The notes under the pieces: model-generated | Told to the model about the DNA's origin: nothing | What the model saw: the letters and a program-made list of their open reading frames with translations, nothing else | The model's database searches: none | In this document: positions 60,064 to 64,000 of the stretch, in pieces | Layout: each line of letters begins with the position of its first letter | Numbering within the stretch: the stretch's first letter is position 1 | Position numbers and translations under genes: made by a program | NCBI GenBank assembly: GCA_016802295.1 | Contig: JAESIW010000138.1 | Coordinates: forward strand, 3,376,152-3,440,151 | DNA length: 64,000 nt | Source of the DNA: Brachionus rotundiformis | Lineage: Eukaryota > Rotifera > Eurotatoria > Ploima > Brachionidae | Direction: 5' to 3'

Positions 60064-63000
60064 ATGTCAAATGCTGTAACACCGTTGACAGCAGTGATTG
60101 TACAGTCTAATTTATTATCAAATTTAAATCTAAAAAATTCTAAATCTACGGAAAACTTGGAGATAAGTGGTAGCAGCAACGAGACAAATACAGTAAAAGA
60201 GGAAAATTCAAGCATACATGAGCGAGCCAAAGCTAGCTCAGTAGGTTTGAGTAGCTCTCCATCAGCAACTTCGTCTTCGCCGACAAGTTCCACATCTTCT
60301 CGAAAAGCTGAGCCAAACACAAATCAAATGACAAACCAAGTACCACAATCTCAGGTGCACCAAGTACCTATAGCTGGCTTACAATATTTTCAGTATCCGA
60401 GCAATAATTCGACAACACCGCTAAATGTCTCGCCGATGTCGTCCATGACTTCGTCACCATCCACCACTAATACGCCAAATACGGCCAAATCAAACGCATC
60501 TATTCACTTTTCGACTCAACCGCACTTTTTTCACCACCCTCATCAGCCGATTGCTTATGCTCCGACACAGCACATTCATGCTTTTAATCCCAACTTTAAG
60601 GACACTCGATGGCTTACTCTTGAAGTTTGCAGGGAATTTCAGCGAAATAAATGCAATAGAACCGACACTGATTGTAAATTCGCCCATCCGCCACCTCATG
60701 TAGAAATTGTTAATGGAAAGGTTATTGCTTGCTACGATTCATTGAAGGTAAATTTGAATTAAAGGCTCAGTAGAATAGAAAATTGTCTACATTTAAGAAT
60801 TTTTTATTCAGTCTCTAGGTCTTAACATTTAATTTTCAGTAGGCGAATTAGTGTTGTTAATTAGTTAGAAATTAATAAAAGAACCAGATGAATTGATTGA
60901 AAATTTTAATTAAAATTATTTTTTTTATCAGTATAAATTTTTCAAATCGAATAATTTACGAATCAAATAATATTAATTTTTCTTGTATATTCTAAAAATT
61001 AAGATAAATTTGAAAAAAAAACAATTTTTTGTTTTCACACAAATATTGTGTGTGTCACTTTAATAGAACCTATTAGCCTAAACCATAAAAATTGACTAAG
61101 TGTTCTTAGTCATGCAAATAATATAATCTTAATTAATATTTTATTGCTTTTAAAAATCTATCATGAAAAAAAATAAATTAAATTAAATTTATTATTTAGA
61201 TGCCTAGAATTAATCAAAATTTTCAATCGATGTATTTTATATCTATTGAGAGAAAAGCTCGATTAGCAACACTATGATTTGTTTAAATTAAAAACACTAA
61301 TCTTATAAAGCGCTTATTTAAGACTTTTTTTATAAACAAAAAGATGATTAAGTGAGTAAATTTAGAGAAAAAGCTAAATATTTTGTTGCTATTGTAAATC
61401 AGATAAAAAATGAGCACCTATTTTTATAAAGCAGTTTACGCTAAAAACAAACCTCAATTTATAAAGAAAATTGTGCTTGTATTACAATAAACTGGCTTTT
61501 TCGTTTTTATCACCTTAAAGCTTTTTTTAAAAAAATGGTAGCTTTTAAAATTACAAAAAATAGAATAACTTCAAGAAAATTGCTTTCTAAGCTTTGACAA
61601 TGAAATTTATGGACAGCATAAAGGACAACCGAAGCTCTTGTTGTTCTAATGATCTATTCTAGTTAGAAATTAATTAATATGAATAAAAATTATTAAAAAA
61701 ATTGGACTTGAACTAAATTTGGTTAGTATCAATAGTTTCACATGACCAATTTTAAAAATGAGTTCAATGTGAAGATAAAAACATTCCTTATTTACATTAT
61801 CAAGGCATCTATGATAGATAAATGTGCAAAAATGGATTTTAAAATTTTAAATTTCATAATTTATGAATTGAAATTTATGCCTGGTGATATTCATTACCAA
61901 ATAGGGTCATGCTTCATTGAAGATTGGTAATTTATGCATTCAAAAACAAATTTGGGTATACTTGGCCAAATATTTTTGAGAAAATTTTTATTTATTTTTA
62001 TTCAAAAAAAAAAACAATTTTCTAATTTATTTTTATTTTTACCGAGCGTTTCAAAATTTCGAGATTATTTTGATTAGAATGAAAACTAAATTTTCTACCT
62101 TTAAAACAAAGTATTAGGATAATAAAACGATATATTATAAATTATTCATAAAATATTAAAGTTGACAATTTTTTCTTAGAAACTAAGATTTCATAGTTTG
62201 TTATCTTATCACTTGTTCTCGTCACTTGAGCAAAAACCTCCTTATCTTATCTGAATTAAAATAAAACATAAGTTTCATTAAATTTTTTATTATTTTTTTT
62301 ATAGAGCTGAATTTTTTATTTTGAAAAACTAGCTAGTAACATATTTTTCTTTTTTAAATAGGGTAAATGTTCACGAAAAGAGCCACCTTGTAAATATTTA
62401 CACCCGCCACAACATTTAAAAGATCAATTGTTACAAAACGGTAAAAACAATTTAGTTCTGAGACAAGTTGCTTTAGCGATGATGCAACAACACAATCAAC
62501 AACCAATAAATCCAGCCATGAACCAAACTGTCCTAGCCACTAATCCACAGTTAGCCCAATATGCTACATATCCCAGCGCTACTGGCCAAATTTCTGGCAA
62601 TCCTACAAGTGCAAACCTAATACCAACTATGCCCAATTCCGGATTGGTAAATTAATTGATATCATCAAAGGCAACAAAATTTATTATTTATTTCTAACAA
62701 AAGGCTTATTCAACTCTTCAACTTAATCCAAATGGACAGCCTACTCTTTTGCCAATGATTGCTGGCCAAGCTATAAATTTAGGCCAACAAGGCGCATTTC
62801 TTGATCCATCTACATTGCTTCACCAGGTTGGACCTGCATCTACTTTATCACCTGGAGCAGCAGCCGCTACCGCAAATGGTTTGCTAGCTCCGCAACAAAG
62901 AACCGACCGTCTAATGGTAAATATCGTTTTATGTTTTATCTATATGTCATTATCAAGGTAGCAGCCCAAACTAAGAAATCATAAGGTTTGAGAAACAAAT

Positions 63001-63895
63001 ATTTTTTTAGATCAGTTAATGCATGTTGTATACTTATCTTATTTGTTGTCTATGTTCACTTTTATGAGAATTTTTCCTCTTAGTTGTAGTTGTTTTAGAA
63101 GCGCAAAATTCTAACGCTTTTTATGTTTTAGAATTAAGTCTTAAGCTTGTGCCAAAGCCAAGCTCACGGCTTAATAAACCTGCACCTTTTTTATTATTTT
63201 TATTAAATTTTAAAACTTAGTTGTTTTATTTTTTTTTAATCCAATCCATTGTGTTTTGTGTTTTATTATAAATTTGCTTAAATTGCTTGCTTCCTATTAC
63301 ATTATGCTTTGAAAATGTACAGATATGCAAAGATTTTCAACTTGGAAGTTGCCAAAAACCGGCCTCTGAGTGCCATCACGCTCACCCTCCCCCTAATTGT
63401 CCTATAGACGCCGAGAACTCTTTGGTAATCGTATGTGTTGATTTTATCAAAGGAAAATGTTCCAGAGAAACCTGCAAATACTTTCATCCACCTGAGCATT
63501 TAGTAGCTCAGTTAAAAAAGCAGAAAATAACCAACAACGCGCAAGTTGCTGCCCTAAATGCAGCCATTAATGCCAATGGACTTAACCTAATTCAGCCACC
63601 TTTTATTGGTCTTAATCAATTGGGCGTAAGGCTTGGACAAACGCCCTACATTAGAACCAGTCCAAAAAATGTAAATTATATACCGGCAAAGTTTAGCTAC
63701 AAACCGTCAACACCTCTACCAGGTATTAGCGCAAATTTGACCAATTTTGCAGATAGTGCAATAAATTTATCGAATGCAAATAGTAATAGCACACTTCATT
63801 TATCTGCTGCTCTTGCTTCTAATACCGAAAATGCTGCAACTACAAATTTGGTAGGAATCGTGAATATTTTGCAAATGTGTTCAATAACAACCTAA
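60064..63895 (+). CDS. mbl: Muscleblind-like CCCH splicing regulator (3' end outside window)
   Basis: RNA-binding regulator of alternative splicing that recognises YGCY-type sites through paired CCCH zinc fingers; nuclear and cytoplasmic. Coding exons seen: 60064-60747, 62362-62646, 62704-62916, 63323-63850 (or to a stop at 63895 if the donor GTAGGAATC is not used). Introns are 1614, 57 and 406 bp. Finger 1 (from about Cys189, CREFQRNKCNRTDTDCKFAH) and finger 2 (CYDSLKGKCSRKEPPCKYLH) are joined across the first intron. Finger 3 (CKDFQLGSCQKPASECHHAH, about 396) and finger 4 (CVDFIKGKCSRETCKYFH) share the last exon. Between the pairs is a Gln/Asn/Ala-rich linker. The N-terminal extension of about 180 residues before finger 1 is Ser/Thr-rich with a His-rich part (HFFHHPHQP); in most homologues finger 1 is near residue 15. 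An acceptor nine bases before the ATG implies an upstream leader exon or trans-splicing. The identity is firm. Confidence 0.95.
60748..62361 (+). other. Muscleblind intron between fingers 1-2, 1.6 kb
   Basis: Bounded by GTAAATTTG and TTTTTAAATAG, phase 0. It is AT-rich, with one 62-codon plus-strand frame (61742-61930) that lacks splice-compatible ends and looks like chance. At 1.6 kb it is the longest intron assigned in the window, consistent with regulated splicing of this gene family, but no specific element is recognisable. Confidence 0.6.
62917..63322 (+). other. Muscleblind intron before fingers 3-4, 406 bp
   Basis: Bounded by GTAAATATC and AAAATGTACAG, phase 0. It is moderately GC-richer than most introns, including AAGCCAAGCTCACGGCTTAA near 63157. 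Pyrimidine-rich runs (TTTTTTATTATTTTT) precede the acceptor. No coding segment is seen. Confidence 0.55.
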
Positions 63896-64000
63896 AGCCC
63901 TTGAATTAATATTATCTTAAATTAGCTTTACTAATTTAACCCCGAACGCTTTTTGTTCATTTGCTTAATTGCTTTAGATGTTCTAGCACATTTATAGTAT

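Noticed and set aside
1..64000. CRISPR array, bacterial operons, ribosomal RNA genes
   Set aside because: No regularly spaced repeats, no rRNA-like blocks, and spliced animal genes throughout.

Overview
This is an animal nuclear genome window. It is very AT-rich, its genes are spliced, and almost all introns are about 46-61 bp with GT...AG ends. A protostome of the lophotrochozoan/rotifer type (for example a monogonont rotifer such as Brachionus) fits best. The reasons are the small introns, the AT bias, a NALCN gene with alternative pore exons as known from invertebrates, and a DUR3-type urea transporter. The taxon is inference, since no marker sequence could be searched. Many open frames appear to begin at TTG or GTG; coding starts here were moved to the first in-frame ATG and exons were joined by hand from splice signals and reading phase.

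Layout: (1) 0.4-5.3 kb: two Kruppel-like zinc-finger factors, head to head, one intronless across the fingers and one with two introns inside them. (2) 6.6-7.5 kb: a secreted or surface single-Ig protein on the minus strand whose second exon adds a hydrophobic C-terminus. (3) 7.5-16.7 kb: a gene-poor stretch with one orphan exon candidate and a tRNA-like fragment. (4) 16.7-18.9 kb: a seven-exon GH20 beta-hexosaminidase. (5) 20.0-22.0 kb: a single-exon 665-residue protein I do not recognise. (6) 23.3-24.9 kb: a four-exon, low-complexity Tyr/Pro/Asn-rich protein on the minus strand. (7) 27.5-28.5 kb: a coiled-coil protein. (8) 29.5-33.1 kb: a compositionally distinct island, a LINE reverse-transcriptase remnant, a three-exon group XII-type phospholipase A2 and an RT/RNase H remnant. 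(9) 36.3-44.3 kb: a complete NALCN sodium-leak channel, 20 exons of which two are alternative domain II pore exons. (10) 46.3-49.2 kb: a ten-exon DUR3-like urea/solute symporter on the minus strand. (11) 49.2-60.0 kb: a desert. (12) 60.06 kb to the end: muscleblind with four CCCH fingers, cut by the window edge.

The genes do not form a pathway; this is ordinary animal gene order with independent units. The strongest biological signal is in NALCN. Domain II can be built from either of two adjacent in-frame exons carrying Glu or Lys at the selectivity-filter position, and domain III carries Glu, so one gene encodes an EEEE (calcium-channel-like) and an EKEE (sodium-channel-like) pore. Other points of interest are the intron asymmetry of the KLF pair, the Cys-rich loop of the DUR3-like transporter, and predicted hydrophobic C-termini on the hexosaminidase and the Ig protein. 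Several starts also lie just downstream of acceptor-like AG sites, which could reflect spliced-leader trans-splicing. I found no clear case of an undescribed system.
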